A DNA stretch of 64,000 bases from Luteolibacter luteus (GCF_012913485.1 NZ_CP051774.1:6348080-6412079), one strand, 5' to 3'. Shown: positions 54,301 to 62,802, counted from the stretch's first letter. Translations and numbers: made by a program. The notes: generated by a model not told the origin, from the sequence alone.

Positions 54301-55630
54301 CGCCGCCATCAACAAAGCCGAGCGCGATGGCAAGTTCGACCGCGAAGGAGCAGACGCCTTCATCGACAAGCTCTTCGGCCTGCATCGGGAAGGGTCGCCC
54401 GATGTCACGAACTCAAATCCAGCAGAAGCAAGCGACTTAACTAACTCGTCAGCCGCATTCTCCCTCGCCCCCTCAAACGAAGACCCCGATTCAAGCCGAC
54501 TGAAGAACAAACCGGAAGCCACCTCTTCCCTCTCTTCGACCCTACGAAGCCTCTTTCCAAAGCCAGCCGAAGCCTATACTTTCCAACCCTACGATGAACA
54601 ACGACCCCGAATCCGGGAGATCGCCCGAGCGCAAGATCTCCGCCTCGTCCAATCGCCTGATCTGGCTGCCGCCACGCGGCGAATTGAAGAGGCTCTTGGA
54701 ATCGTCACAGCCTTCTACGAAGGAGGAGATCCCGACATCGCCGGATTCTCCCCCAACGGAAACCCCGACGTCGTCTTCCTCAACTCAAGGCCCCGAATAG
54801 CAGACCTGCCCCTCGCGTGGACCTTCGCCCATGAGGCGATGCACGCAGCGCAGAAGGATGCCGAAACCCGCGCTGCGGAACTATGGGAGGAGATCGGGAA
54901 ACTCCTCACACCTCTCGAAACGGAGAAGATCCAATCACTGCTCTCACGCGCCTACTCCGCATCGAAGCATGACATCGAAGCCCCGGCCTTCCTCGCCCGC
55001 GACGCCATCTCCGGACACGACTTCTTCGGCCTTTCCCACCTGAAGAATGCCGAGGCGATCCGCAAGCTCATCGTGGATTTCTACGATAGCTTGGGCGTGC
55101 TCAATCCCACCGGCCTCAAGGACAGCCCGGATGCCGAGCTAGCGAGGACGGATACACCCGGACTACGCGATGGCCCCGATGGAGATGGCACCACGACCAC
55201 TCGCACGCTCAACGGCTATCACTACGTCCTTGATCAATTCAAGAGAGTCATCAAATGCACCGGCCGGCTCCGACTGGAACCCGAGCAAAAGCGCAATAGA
55301 AAAGCCCAGGCAGAAGCCGGCATACCGAACCGCGAGCCAAAGGACCAAGGCGGCCACATCATCGCCAGGATCTTTGGTGGATCGCGTGACGAGATCAATC
55401 ACATCGCACAGGATGGAAACTTCAACAACAGTGCCTACAAATCGTTGGAGTATAGCTGGGCAAAGACCATCAAGGAAGGAAAGACGGTGGACGTCGAGAT
55501 CCAGCTGATCTACAAAGGCAACTCGAAACGACCTCATGCTTTGGTCGTTTCAACGACGATCTCAGAATCGAAAAGTCAGACAGGGACTACCACGAAAACG
55601 AAGTTTATTAATCGAAAGGGCGGATCATGA
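51359..55630 (+). CDS. Giant polyvalent ejection protein 2 with Endonuclea_NS_2-type toxin C-terminus
   Basis: 1423 aa. The first 700 residues are paralogous to ejection protein 1 (ATDLSQGIPPSLGNPITTDL versus VTNLTEGIPQSDGNPLATDF; shared FIENEGREFRSRA). Then an adapter with HEKTH near 838 and a second metallopeptidase HEAMH near 1157. The last about 135 residues (KDQGGHIIARIFGGSRDEIN near 1327, NFNNSAYKSLEYSWAKTIKE) match the Endonuclea_NS_2 nuclease of polymorphic toxins such as YeeF. The immunity gene overlaps by ATGA. Predicted: phage-delivered or lysogen-made nuclease toxin. Confidence 0.8.
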   Translation: MATDLSQGIPPSLGNPITTDLNRAWQKSGDTMRDPLAASTPNPLEAVLHQPWLAQEQARMEKLAAWSAAQSAKLDHAVLDWQKATAGKTIALDFAEDPETARQQALVESYLFIENEGREFRSRAERDGLRLQIAYRSFSGRGADDDDAFFTELEKLSQKRSDTRAFATRFAEDAQLSELVRSSTDYGADARSWELWQEEHKHDPGYDPRRIAEYYEHWNEIRQDTSSRLQPVLGPLRQAWHLMQEEKGYLGFNLRGLYDPMDESERATFIASLSLLARTLPPQQQASFWGNVAKTNDRAWQGYVQDAFEWGEMQVAPELREMEALLAQEEPDPWQITSTLGRNVTDQLLPLGFIHKQARERFTTDGQASAAKAAEVRAELRRRQNFRDDIERIRDEDYDPVRVLSPEGSAAAFGEKFAYGLTGTAPTLAGAAIPWAGLVLTYGTSERMLYRDLRRSFMTSDGVTPGLSDSEATRLSSQVAPILAIPYAAIEKLKIEGMLGKLPFTDKLMNTLGRRVTNGVLRGGFRIGMEAGFQTIGENLQDALPVITQQLVSALSDDLKVPGVVLRNGKDGYLDGYWEKTALTYTIMLPLSIAAAAGGRDRDARARTFAKASDAELLAFIGSAEAVARIREAQQRGPFTVNAAIEQALARRNPFTPEAKAAVEQLARDAQARKAAVDAAQDAGIVPAIYGNHEKGYTVIDPETRQILGTAKDWKAAEQLAIAHSKLLDESNKDAVAYYGSLLEASDLASRGKTREGDQTIFDIAPGNRIDLVEAELLSPGLEQRHAEQASIRERLTGGDGQTLWNILGLSITDMRGLSRDVRRTVNYLRSGATVREVIHEKTHGFRREARARGRLTRDDEVAFIRAYDSITRGKQTRGADGGHVSLDFLPDGIADTEITDTMLDEAISEIMEVELMRMARHGSRRGQADSARARGIGTASRVTVKNITAALKLLSPAAAQRFSHFMEAARSYFGIIFGRTAAINKAERDGKFDREGADAFIDKLFGLHREGSPDVTNSNPAEASDLTNSSAAFSLAPSNEDPDSSRLKNKPEATSSLSSTLRSLFPKPAEAYTFQPYDEQRPRIREIARAQDLRLVQSPDLAAATRRIEEALGIVTAFYEGGDPDIAGFSPNGNPDVVFLNSRPRIADLPLAWTFAHEAMHAAQKDAETRAAELWEEIGKLLTPLETEKIQSLLSRAYSASKHDIEAPAFLARDAISGHDFFGLSHLKNAEAIRKLIVDFYDSLGVLNPTGLKDSPDAELARTDTPGLRDGPDGDGTTTTRTLNGYHYVLDQFKRVIKCTGRLRLEPEQKRNRKAQAEAGIPNREPKDQGGHIIARIFGGSRDEINHIAQDGNFNNSAYKSLEYSWAKTIKEGKTVDVEIQLIYKGNSKRPHALVVSTTISESKSQTGTTTKTKFINRKGGS

Positions 55631-56040
55631 CCGAAGAGATAGAAGCATTGTATCAGCGAATTGCAAATGGACTCGCGGCCCATGCAAAAGTCGAGTTCCT
55701 GGATCTGTGGCTTTATGTTGGAGCAACCGATGGCTGCCTCAATGATAGAATATTCTGCAAAGTATCGGATGGAACATTTTTCAAGCTAGATAACACTTCC
55801 AATATCGATCTTATGCTCAGTTTCTCCGAGACCATCCTCGACCTTTGGGAAGCTTCAAAGAACAGCGGAGGCAAATGGGACGAAATGACCTTCCATCTAG
55901 CTTCCGATGGCAGGTTTGAAATCGACTTCGAATACAACGCGCCCGAGGGTTACCTATTTGATCCGGAAAGAGACAATCAATGGATCCGGAAAAATTTGGG
56001 AGATGTTGAGATCAACGAGTCGCCTTCCCAAGAAAGTTGA
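55627..56040 (+). CDS. YezG-family immunity protein
   Basis: 137 aa. Pattern LYQRIANGLAAHAKVEFLDL, WDEMTFHLASDGRFEIDFEY and WIRKNLGD matches YezG (DUF600), the known immunity partner of Endonuclea_NS_2/YeeF-type toxins. Translational coupling to the toxin gene supports pairing. It should bind and block the nuclease in lysogens. Third-position GC is lower than in phage structural genes, consistent with transfer. Confidence 0.82.
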   Translation: MTEEIEALYQRIANGLAAHAKVEFLDLWLYVGATDGCLNDRIFCKVSDGTFFKLDNTSNIDLMLSFSETILDLWEASKNSGGKWDEMTFHLASDGRFEIDFEYNAPEGYLFDPERDNQWIRKNLGDVEINESPSQES

Positions 56041-56109
56041 ATCCATCCCCACAGCGGTGGGCATGTTGGACACACCGCGAATATTCTATCCGAAGTTCGA
56101 TTTGTCATA

Positions 56110-56472
56110 GCCTCCGGCCGCTTTGAACAGGCGCGGGAATCCATGAGTGCCCGTTCGGCAGCTTACCAAAGCAGAATCACCGGAAGGCCAGCCGACATCA
56201 ACTACGTCGTTGCCGGAGTAAAGTTCGATGGCTTCGACGAAGAGCGTGGAGCACTCCTTGAAGCCAAAGGTCCGGGCTATGCGACATTCGTAAGAATGGG
56301 AGGTTCCGACACTGCCAAAGGGCTAGTATCGCAGGCGGAGAGGCAACTTGATGCTACCAGCCGCAAATTACCGATCGAATGGCACTTTGCAGAAGAAATT
56401 GCAGCCCTGGCGGTCATAAAGCTCTTTAAATTTAGAGATGTAACCCACATTTCCGTCATCTATACTCCTTAA
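56110..56472 (+). pseudogene. Orphan Tox-REase-5 nuclease domain
   Basis: Homology to the Tox-REase-5 end of the 60-62 kb module begins at IASGRFEQ with no start codon; an internal ATG at 56143 gives 109 aa. NYVVAGVKFDGF, ALLEAKGPGYATF and PIEWHFAEE are the restriction-endonuclease-fold signature (D/E-x-K within EAKG). It lacks any adapter and is truncated at its 5' end, in frame with the YezG stop. Probably a silent C-terminal cassette. Confidence 0.78.
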
Positions 56473-56484
56473 GTCGATTCCCAC

Positions 56485-57027
56485 ATGTATTCACCATTGA
56501 TAGGTGCCTATTGGCCAAGCAGAAAAGAAACAAAGGAGCAGTGTGCAGAGCGCGCCGCAATTTTTTTTGACCTTATTCGATCGTATCCAGACCTCACACC
56601 TTGGTTTGCTAAAGGTAAATCGGCTAAGGCGGCTCTCAAGTTCCCGGTCCAAACCAGCATCGACGGAATTCTTCCCTTTTTCAGAACAAACAATCGCGAT
56701 ACCGATCACAGTCCGATAGTTGACCTTGGTTTCCACTTGGATCTATGGAACGGAGATTCAGTCTCTCTGTCGATCTGCTGCGGCTCGTTCTCCCCGTACA
56801 TTTCAAATTTTGTTCTGATAGAGTTCGCGGATACACCTGAAGTAGGTTCACACGGCTTGGTAAAAATGCGGTCCTTGCTTGAAGTGGTAATCGACATTTG
56901 GGAACCCGATCACGCGATTGCCGCGCCGTCCCAATGGATACTTGAAAGCGGCACCAAACATCCTTGGCAAACAAAAGGGTGGTTCAACTTCAGCAAGAGT
57001 GAAGGCATCATCGATAATTCACTCTAG
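56485..57027 (+). CDS. Imm52-family immunity protein, copy a
   Basis: 180 aa. GAYWPSRKETKEQCAERAAI, LGFHLDLWNGDSVSLSICCG and KGWFNFSKSEG match Immunity protein 52, the usual partner of Tox-REase-5. It starts 12 bp after the orphan toxin. AT-richer than its surroundings. Intact, so it could protect against the toxin even if the adjacent toxin is silent. Confidence 0.85.
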   Translation: MYSPLIGAYWPSRKETKEQCAERAAIFFDLIRSYPDLTPWFAKGKSAKAALKFPVQTSIDGILPFFRTNNRDTDHSPIVDLGFHLDLWNGDSVSLSICCGSFSPYISNFVLIEFADTPEVGSHGLVKMRSLLEVVIDIWEPDHAIAAPSQWILESGTKHPWQTKGWFNFSKSEGIIDNSL

Positions 57028-57095
57028 TCCTCTGACATCTCTTCGCGAGGACAGGATCGACGACCTCGCCGATCCACAACACTGACGCGGTGCCC
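57028..57095. repeat. Inter-cassette spacer (copy also at 63311-63377)
   Basis: Both copies start exactly after an Imm52 stop codon (TCCTCTGAC...CTTCGCGAGGACAG) and end where the adapter homology starts. They are about 85 percent identical by eye. The spacer therefore travels with the cassette and may be a recombination junction. Confidence 0.7.
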
Positions 57096-57106
57096 CCGGC
57101 AGCCGC

Positions 57107-58369
57107 ATGGACCTCGCCGAGGCGGAGCTGCTCAGCCCCGGCCTCGAGCAGCGCCATGCCGAGCAGGCATCCATCCGCGAACGACTCACTGGCGGCGATG
57201 GCCAGACGCTGTGGAATATCCTCGGCCTCTCCATCACCGACATGCGGGGCCTCTCCCGCGATGTCCGCCGCACCGTCAACTACCTCCGCAATGGCGCCAC
57301 CGTCCGCGAGGTCATCCATGAGAAAACCCACGGCTTCCGACGCGAGGCACGGGCCCGCGGACGGCTCACCCGCGATGACGAGGTCGCCTTCATCCGCGCC
57401 TACGACAGCATCACCCGTGGCAAGCAGACCCGCGGCATGGATGGCGGGCATGTCTCACTCGCCTTCCTCCCGGATGGCATCGCCGACACGGAGATCACCG
57501 ACACCATGCTCGATGAAGCCATCTCCGAAATCATGGAGGTGGAGCTCATGCGCATGGCACGCCACGGATCGCGCCGCGGCCAGGCAGACTCCGCCCGTGC
57601 CCGGGGCATCGGCACCTCCGGCCGCGTCACGGTGAAGAACATCACCGCAGCCCTCAAGCTCCTCTCCCCCGCCGCCGCCCAGCGCTTCTCCCATTTCATG
57701 CAAGCCGCGCGCAGCTACTTCGGCATCGTCTTCGGCCGCACCGCCGCCATCAACAAAGCCGAGCGCGATGGCAAGTTCGACCGCGAAGGAGCAGACGCCT
57801 TCATCGACAAGCTCTTCGGCCTGCATCGAGAAGGATCGCCCGATGTCACGAACTCTGATCCAGCAGAAGCAAGCGACGCAACCGAATCGGCAGTCGCGTT
57901 CTCCCTAGGATCTTCAATCGCCAGTGGCATTCAGCCTATCATAGGCGAAAAGGCGACAGATAGCATTATTCCCCTAGGTACACAAAAGGAAAGGGAACTT
58001 CAAGTGCACACGAATCCCTCGTCAAAAAGGGTAAGTCCACCCGACGGAGGATTCAGTGCCAATCTACTTCTAACCAGGGCGCAATCACGATCCGGACACT
58101 CCAGGGCCGGGAACAAGCAGCTGCATGAGGCGATGGAGGCCGATCCCGCTCTCCGTGCCAAAATCCAAGCTATGTTCGGAGAAGATGCGATGGAGCGGAC
58201 CAGCCTTGATCACGGAGGCCGGAGAAATCCTGAGGGCGCGGAATGGGATCACAACTCGATAGATCCGAATGCACTTGATCTCCGCTCAAAGCAGAACCAT
58301 TTACAAAAAACCCGCAGAGAAGGTCGAGCTGGGGGTGGTTGGAAGCGATTCCGCAAGAAAGGCTCCTAA
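57107..58369 (+). CDS. Orphan adapter + HNH/WHH-like nuclease toxin module
   Basis: 420 aa. Residues 1-260 repeat the adapter of ejection protein 2 (AEAELLSPGLEQ..., HEKTH near 73, FDREGADAFIDKLFGLHREG) at near-identical DNA level. After GSPDVTNSDPAEASD it changes to a new domain: HSRAGNKQLHEAMEADPALR, then WDHNSIDPNALDLRSKQNHL, an HNH/ENDO VII-superfamily (WHH-like) nuclease. An I-to-M change (ATC to ATG) at the adapter's edge makes a start codon, so this orphan may be independently expressed. Confidence 0.72.
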   Translation: MDLAEAELLSPGLEQRHAEQASIRERLTGGDGQTLWNILGLSITDMRGLSRDVRRTVNYLRNGATVREVIHEKTHGFRREARARGRLTRDDEVAFIRAYDSITRGKQTRGMDGGHVSLAFLPDGIADTEITDTMLDEAISEIMEVELMRMARHGSRRGQADSARARGIGTSGRVTVKNITAALKLLSPAAAQRFSHFMQAARSYFGIVFGRTAAINKAERDGKFDREGADAFIDKLFGLHREGSPDVTNSDPAEASDATESAVAFSLGSSIASGIQPIIGEKATDSIIPLGTQKERELQVHTNPSSKRVSPPDGGFSANLLLTRAQSRSGHSRAGNKQLHEAMEADPALRAKIQAMFGEDAMERTSLDHGGRRNPEGAEWDHNSIDPNALDLRSKQNHLQKTRREGRAGGGWKRFRKKGS

Positions 58370-58374
58370 AAAAC

Positions 58375-59013
58375 ATGACAAGCATCCCTAGTTTAGTTCG
58401 CGACCGAAGCAACGAGTGGCTTCGCGCACAAAATGTTCCCATTCATCCATATCTGCCCCTGATTGGACGCGAGAAGCTTCGGCCAGCACCGGATGTTGCC
58501 CGGAGGATCGTCGCCCAGTATTGCTTGGCCGGGATCGCCAACGATGCTGATCCAAAGAAGCTTCTGGATTGGCTGGATAAGGAGGGAGGCATCGGTTTTC
58601 TGGAGCCTTCCGATCTCGCTTCACTACAACAAGAATCTCACACCGGGGAGCAAATAAACCAGTTATCCTGGGCAGAGGAGGCACTCTACATGCTTTGCTG
58701 GTGCGGCAAGCTCGCGACACAACTTCCCTCGCCCGATCAAGAATGCGATCTCGCAAATCTATTCTCCAGCATCCCACCAGAGCGGGAGATAGCTGACTTT
58801 ATTGCAGATCTTTCTCTGCGAGACCCTGATAGCATCGTTCAAGCGCTTGATTATTATTACAGCCTCCATGCTTCCATAGTTCACCCCGAACTCTGGAACG
58901 GAATCGACCCGGCAAGCGTACTGTGCATCCCTGCGGTTCTGGAGCGGCGGCATGCACTTGAATGGATCAGCTCTCCGTCCGAAGGATGGGCGGATATCGA
59001 GTTGAACACCTGA
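58375..59013 (+). CDS. DUF4272-domain protein, probable immunity to the HNH module
   Basis: 212 aa, starting 5 bp after the toxin stop. The pattern VARRIVAQYCLAGIANDADP, GFLEPSDLASLQQES and LSWAEEALYMLCWCGKLATQ is DUF4272-like. DUF4272 proteins recur beside toxins, and position implies immunity, but no direct binding evidence is visible. The gap 59014-59116 holds no gene. Confidence 0.7.
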   Translation: MTSIPSLVRDRSNEWLRAQNVPIHPYLPLIGREKLRPAPDVARRIVAQYCLAGIANDADPKKLLDWLDKEGGIGFLEPSDLASLQQESHTGEQINQLSWAEEALYMLCWCGKLATQLPSPDQECDLANLFSSIPPEREIADFIADLSLRDPDSIVQALDYYYSLHASIVHPELWNGIDPASVLCIPAVLERRHALEWISSPSEGWADIELNT

Positions 59014-59116
59014 TTTCAAAATCCCAGTCAGCACCGTAAAGCACTCGTAATAAGATAAATGCACCTCATTGACAGCAATCAACCTGCCGATTATCCTCTA
59101 GAAAAGACAGGAACCC

Positions 59117-59308
59117 ATGGCTAGAACCTCCATGAAGGTGGATCGCAAATCACGCGATGCCGAAAAGCAAGTTTCTCGCGAAAGCGATCGGAAGCGGCTT
59201 CAACATGGAGAATCCAAGCAGCAGATTCAGCGGGATAACGACGCCTTCAGGGCGGAATCATTTGTGGATGCTGAAATCTCGAATTGGGCGGAGGCGATTG
59301 GGAGATGA
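59117..59308 (+). CDS. Short charged protein upstream of nucleotidyltransferase
   Basis: 63 aa, Lys/Arg/Asp/Ser-rich (DRKSRDAEKQVSRESDRKRL), helical, not recognised. The stop overlaps the next start (ATGA at 59305), an arrangement common in two-gene toxin-antitoxin or abortive-infection operons. Its role as antitoxin or partner is a guess. Confidence 0.5.
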   Translation: MARTSMKVDRKSRDAEKQVSRESDRKRLQHGESKQQIQRDNDAFRAESFVDAEISNWAEAIGR

Positions 59309-60043
59309 CAACTGGCTTCCGGCCAGACAACTTCGGCGATCAATTGCGAAAGCTTGAGGAAGGTAACTTCAAGCACTTCCTCGAAGGCGGACAAGCGGTA
59401 AACATCTGGGCTCAGCTGTATTCACGTGTGGTGCCCGAGTTGGAACAACTCGGTCCGTTCACCTCCAAGGATTGCGACATCTACGCGAGCTATGAGCTCC
59501 TTCAAAGAATCGAGTCGATCTTGGATGGAGAGCTCGTCCTAGCGAAAGATCCCGCAGACGGCCAACTGGGTATCTTCATTTTTAATGGCGAACCCAAGAT
59601 GACGATGGACCTGATGTCCGGAGTCTACGGGCTGAGCCTGCCCGAACTTGAACGAGCTTGGAGAAGGAGCTTGGAGAAGGAGCTTGGTAGTCAACGGGAT
59701 TCGATTGATCGAACCTCTGTTTCTACTGAAAGGCAAGTGCCACAACTTCTCACAACTTGATCAGTCCAATAGGAATGACGAACACCATCTCCGAATTCTC
59801 GTAGCTCTGATCCCGCAGCATCTCACCCGAATGATCGAAGTGGCCCGAGGGGGCAGGATCTCCGAGCGGAGTGTCCTGAAGGAAGTGAAGCTTTTACAGA
59901 GTTTCAAAAGGGATCAATGGGTAAGGAAGGCTTTCAAGCTACTGGAATACAATTTCGAAGACCTGTTCCCAATCGAAATGATGAGGACCTGTGGTCTCAT
60001 GATGCTTGAAGCATTCGCCAAGAGCACTTGGAGCAAGTCCTGA
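59305..60043 (+). pseudogene. Nucleotidyltransferase-like (AbiEii/MNT-type) gene broken by 13-bp repeat expansion
   Basis: Frame 1 (59305-59760) encodes FLEGGQAVNIWAQ and FTSKDCDIYAS, the G-x-x-A..D-x-D pattern of nucleotidyltransferases. At 59654-59687 GAGCTTGGAGAAG occurs 2.6 times and shifts the frame; the second frame (to 60043) continues with VVNGIRLIEPLFLLKGKCHN and conserved-looking helices. Removing one 13-bp unit restores one protein of about 240 aa. Either inactivated, or phase-variable. Confidence 0.7.
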
Positions 60044-60046
60044 GAT

Positions 60047-62224
60047 CGGAAGGCCGCGATCATTGCAGCGCAGGATGCCGGCATCGTCCCCGCCATCTAC
60101 GGGAATCACGAGAAGGGCTATACCGTCATCGATCCCGACACGCGCCAGATCCTCGGGACCGCAAAGGACTGGAAGGCCGCCGAGCAACTCGCCATCGCCC
60201 ATTCCAAGGCCCTCGATGAATCGAACAAGGACGCCGTCGCCTACTACGACTCGCTACTAGAGGCATCGGACCTCGCCTCGCGCGGCAAGACCAAGGAAGG
60301 CGATCAAACCGTCTTCGACATCGCCCCCGGCAGCCGCATCGACCTCGCCGAAGCGGAGCTGCTCAGCCCCGGCCTTGAGCAGCGCCATGCCGAGCAGGCA
60401 TCCATCCGCGAACGACTCAGCGGCGGCGATGGCCAGACGCTGTGGAATATCCTCGGCCTCTCCATCACCGACGTGCAGGGCCTCTCCCGCGATGTCCGCC
60501 GCACGGTCAACTACCTCCGTAATGGCGCCACCGTCCGCGAGGTCATCCATGAAAAAACCCACGGCTTCCGCCGCGAAGCACGGGCCCGCGGACGACTCAC
60601 TCGCGATGACGAGGTCGCCTTCATCCGCGCCTACGACAGCATCACCCGTGGCAAGCAGACCCGCGGCGCGGATGGCGGGCATGTCTCCCTGGTTTTCCTC
60701 CCGGATGGCATCGCGGACACGGACATCACCGACACCATGCTCGATGAAGCCATCTCCGAGATCATGGAGGTGGAGCTCATGCGCATGGCACGCCACGGAT
60801 CGCGCCGCGGCCAGGCAGACTCCGCACGCGCCCGGGGCATCGGCACCGCCAGCCGCGTCACGGTGAAGAATATCACCGCAGCCCTCAAGCTCCTCTCCCC
60901 CGCCGCCGCGCAGCGCTTCTCCCATTTCATGCAAGCCGCGCGTGCCTACTTCGGCATCGTCTTCGGCCGCACCGCCGCCATCAACAAAGCCGAGCGCGAT
61001 GGCAAGTTCGACCGCGAAGGAGCAGACGCCTTCATCGACAAGCTCTTCGGCCTGCATCGGGAAGGATCGCCCGATGTCACGAACTCTAATCCAGCAGAAG
61101 CAAGCGACTTAACTGACTCGTCAGCCGCATTCTCCCTCGCCCCCTCAAACGAAGACCCCGATTCAAGCCGACTGAAGAACAAACCGGAAGCCACCTCTTC
61201 CCTCTCTTCGACCCTACGAAGCCTCTTTCCAAAGCCAGCCGAAGCCTATACTTTCCAACCCTACGATGAACAACGACCCCGAATCCGGGAAATCGCCCGA
61301 GCGCAAGATCTCCGCCTCGTCCAATCGCCTGATCTGGCTGCCGCCACGCGGCGAATTGAAGAGGCTCTTGGAATCATCACAGCCTTCTACGAAGGAGGAG
61401 ATCCCGACATCGCCGGATTCTCCCCCAACGGAAATCCCGACGTCGTCTTCCTCAACTCAAGACCCGGATTAGCGGACCTGCCCCTCGCGTGGACCTTCGC
61501 CCATGAGGCGATGCACGCGGCACAGAAGGATGCCAAAATCCGTGCTGCAGAATTATGGGAGGAGATCGGGAAACTCCTCACACCTCTCGAAACGGAGAAG
61601 ATCCAATCACTGCTCTCACGCGCCTACTCCGCATCGAAGCATGATATCGAAGCCCCTGCCTTCCTCGCTGGTGACGCCATCTCCGGGCACGACTTCTTCG
61701 GCCTCTTCCACTTGGAGAACGCAGAGCCGATCCGCAAGCTCATCGTGGATTTCTACGATGGCCTGGGCGTTCTAAACCCCTCCGGCCTCAAGGACAGCCC
61801 CGATGCCGAGCTAGCGAGGACGGGCTCTGGATCCCGAGGCCGCCCTCCCATCGCCTCCGGTCGCTTTGAACAAGTGCGGGAGTCCATGAGTGCCCGTTCG
61901 GCAGCCTACCAAAGCAGAATTACCGGAAGGCCAGCCGACATCAACTACGTCGTTGCCGGAGTAAAGTTCGATGGCTTCGGCGAAGAGCGTGGAGCACTCC
62001 TTGAAGCCAAGGGTCCGGGCTACGCGACATTCGTTAAGAACGGGAGGTTTCGGGATTGGTTCAAAGGCCGAGAAGACCTGATCTCACAAGCAAAAAGACA
62101 ATTGAGAGTTGCCGGTGACATGATGATTGAGTGGCATTTTGCTGAGGAAGCAGCGGCAGATGCTGCGAGAAAACATTTCCGTTCAAAGCGCATCGGAAAC
62201 ATTTCCATCATCCATACTCCCTGA
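60047..62224 (+). CDS. Orphan module: long adapter + HEAMH peptidase + Tox-REase-5
   Basis: Homology to ejection protein 2 begins 4 bp after the upstream stop (AAQDAGIVPAIYGNHEKGY) but the first usable start is a GTG at 60473 (583 aa). HEKTH near 26, HEAMH near 344, then after GLKDSPDAELARTG it switches to SARSAAYQSRITGRPADINY and the nuclease signature ALLEAKGPGYATF, IEWHFAEEAAADAARKHF. The DNA is nearly identical to ejection protein 2 for about 1.7 kb, so a single crossover would install this C-terminus on the phage protein. Confidence 0.8.
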   Translation, partial: RKAAIIAAQDAGIVPAIYGNHEKGYTVIDPDTRQILGTAKDWKAAEQLAIAHSKALDESNKDAVAYYDSLLEASDLASRGKTKEGDQTVFDIAPGSRIDLAEAELLSPGLEQRHAEQASIRERLSGGDGQTLWNILGLSITDVQGLSRDVRRTVNYLRNGATVREVIHEKTHGFRREARARGRLTRDDEVAFIRAYDSITRGKQTRGADGGHVSLVFLPDGIADTDITDTMLDEAISEIMEVELMRMARHGSRRGQADSARARGIGTASRVTVKNITAALKLLSPAAAQRFSHFMQAARAYFGIVFGRTAAINKAERDGKFDREGADAFIDKLFGLHREGSPDVTNSNPAEASDLTDSSAAFSLAPSNEDPDSSRLKNKPEATSSLSSTLRSLFPKPAEAYTFQPYDEQRPRIREIARAQDLRLVQSPDLAAATRRIEEALGIITAFYEGGDPDIAGFSPNGNPDVVFLNSRPGLADLPLAWTFAHEAMHAAQKDAKIRAAELWEEIGKLLTPLETEKIQSLLSRAYSASKHDIEAPAFLAGDAISGHDFFGLFHLENAEPIRKLIVDFYDGLGVLNPSGLKDSPDAELARTGSGSRGRPPIASGRFEQVRESMSARSAAYQSRITGRPADINYVVAGVKFDGFGEERGALLEAKGPGYATFVKNGRFRDWFKGREDLISQAKRQLRVAGDMMIEWHFAEEAAADAARKHFRSKRIGNISIIHTP

Positions 62225-62236
62225 TACCCCTCATAC

Positions 62237-62773
62237 ATGCACTCACCCTTTATAGGAGCCTACTGGCAGAGCAGAAGAGAATCAGTGGAGCAATGCGCTC
62301 AGCGCATTGGGGATCTCTTATCCCGTATCAAAATTCACCCCGGGTTCGAAGAGTGGTTCACGAAGGGAAGCTCACCAACTGCAGCTCGGAGATCCCCGGT
62401 TCCTACCGCAGCCAAGGAAATCCAATCTCTCCTTAAAGCGAATAACCGTGACACCGATGGTGCTCCATTCCCTGAACTCGGCTTCGACCTGGATCTTTGG
62501 AATGGGAGTTCCGTCTCACTCTCCATCTCCTGCGGTGCCGACTTCCCAGGGATCTGGAATTCTGTGGTGATCGACTTCGCCAATATGTCTGAGCCAACCG
62601 AGGCCGACCTGGAGCGACTGAGATCGCTACTCGAAGCAATCGTTCAAGCGTGGGAGCCCGATGAAGCCGTAGTGGCGTCTTCCGACACGAGCTCAGAAGG
62701 CGGGGAAGCAGCACCCATCCATGAGAAAGGATGGTTCAGCTACAGCAAGTCTGGAGGCCTCATCAAGAATTGA
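62237..62773 (+). CDS. Imm52-family immunity protein, copy b
   Basis: 178 aa. GAYWQSRRESVEQCAQRIGD, LGFDLDLWNGSSVSLSISCG and KGWFSYSKSGG identify Imm52. It starts 12 bp after its Tox-REase-5 partner, the same spacing as copy a. Roughly half of residues differ from copy a, suggesting separately acquired or diversified specificity. Confidence 0.85.
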   Translation: MHSPFIGAYWQSRRESVEQCAQRIGDLLSRIKIHPGFEEWFTKGSSPTAARRSPVPTAAKEIQSLLKANNRDTDGAPFPELGFDLDLWNGSSVSLSISCGADFPGIWNSVVIDFANMSEPTEADLERLRSLLEAIVQAWEPDEAVVASSDTSSEGGEAAPIHEKGWFSYSKSGGLIKN

Positions 62774-62802
62774 GCCCGCCAGCAATCTCTCTTCCTTACG
62801 GC

